Positions 63,795 through 64,000 of a stretch of DNA of 64,000 nucleotides are shown piece after piece. The notes under the pieces were generated by a model. That model was not told where the DNA came from, ran no database searches, and saw only the letters and a program-made list of their open reading frames with translations. Source of the DNA: an uncultured Flavobacteriales bacterium (GTDB taxonomy: Bacteria; Bacteroidota; Bacteroidia; Flavobacteriales_D; Crocinitomicaceae); NCBI GenBank assembly GCA_913054135.1, contig CAJXJK010000001.1, positions 248,001 to 312,000 of the forward strand. The letters run 5' to 3'. Within the stretch, counting starts at the first letter, position 1. The number at the start of each line of letters is the position of its first letter. The position numbers and the translations under genes are program-made.

Positions 63795-64000
63795 CTTTCT
63801 CAAATTTAACATTTTTACCATTCAATGCTAGTGAAATCAATCCGAGAACAATCATCATAACTGTTTGAGAAGTCCAAATTATCCAACCTAATGCTAAGGC
63901 ATCTGGAACAATACCTGGCTGATCAGGTGCTAAATATGTTGTTACAATTAAACCAACTAAGGCTGGGTATACTCCAATTCCACCTTGAACAAGGATAATT
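63766..64000 (-). CDS. Flippase-like/lysylphosphatidylglycerol synthase TM protein, 3' part
   Basis: Only the last 77 codons are in the window, running off base 64000. Two membrane segments are readable: GVYPALVGLIVTTYLAP near the start and LGWIIWTSQTVMMIVLGLISLAL, followed by a charged tail KNVKFEKDEQAESDPK. The preceding QGGIGVYP motif is typical of the UPF0104/LPG-synthase-TM (flippase-like) family; function is unknown for most members. The stop TAA is at 63766-63768 and overlaps rfaE2, so both are one operon. Confidence 0.75.
   Translation of the reverse strand, partial: IILVQGGIGVYPALVGLIVTTYLAPDQPGIVPDALALGWIIWTSQTVMMIVLGLISLALNGKNVKFEKDEQAESDPK

Overview
This window is an AT-rich stretch of a Bacteroidota chromosome, most likely a member of the Flavobacteriales. 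The evidence is the TAnnTTTG-type promoters, a TonB-dependent receptor with DUF4249 partners, type IX secretion signals of both kinds, a MraY with the Bacteroidota insertion, a methionine synthase split into two genes, and long Bacteroidota-type purine and AddB-like proteins. No transposase, phage gene, integrase or CRISPR array is visible. The window is mainly core chromosome with some lineage-specific surface and secreted proteins.

Region by region. 1-9071 (minus) is the cell wall and division cluster mraZ-rsmH-ftsL-ftsI-murE-mraY-murD-ftsW, tightly overlapped and read from one promoter near 9200 flanked by GTGG repeats. 9072-9589 holds that promoter and a small intergenic repeat array. 9590-13566 (minus) encodes a TonB-dependent receptor and two DUF4249 lipoproteins; the second seems to have lost its AUG start. 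13842-15548 (plus) is a LytS/LytTR two-component pair. 15551-19580 (minus) has a hypothetical gene, an S9 peptidase, a LolC/E-like permease and rbfA. 19734-21584 is an MsbA-like exporter. 21588-25390 (minus) holds a HemF-like oxidase and a DUF1501/DUF1800 pair, with a G+C-rich structured element, perhaps an ncRNA, at 22740-22856. 25492-27459 is a TPR/SpoIIE-type phosphatase. 27484-31943 is a methionine operon under a SAM-I riboswitch, with a QueF-like gene lacking the catalytic cysteine between the two metH halves.

31952-39685 is a mixed region: small membrane proteins, an SDR, a CotH/lamin-tail T9SS protein, a thiol-dioxygenase-like cupin followed one base later by a lipoprotein with six FSEDWDNW repeats, a CBS protein and a large lipoprotein. 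39770-47797 has a tRNA-Leu(CAA), two tandem paralogous T9SS type B repeat proteins and an OmpA/TPR lipoprotein. 47923-49852 has folK, an orphan response regulator and a GIY-YIG protein around a 90-bp tandem repeat. 49991-54124 (minus) is the translation cluster rplM-rpsI-rpsB-tsf-pyrH-frr with intrinsic terminators and a hairpin-rich rpsB leader. 54288-64000 holds an amidophosphoribosyltransferase-like protein, membrane and TPR proteins, recA, bcp, an AddB-like nuclease ending unusually early, a MazG-like protein, rfaE2 and the end of a flippase-like protein.

The least expected items are the Cys-less QueF-like gene inside the SAM-riboswitch methionine operon, the FSEDWDNW repeat lipoprotein coupled to a cupin dioxygenase-like gene, the structured element at 22740-22856, and the DUF4249 gene without a standard start codon. 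All functional statements come from reading the sequence; no database search was run.
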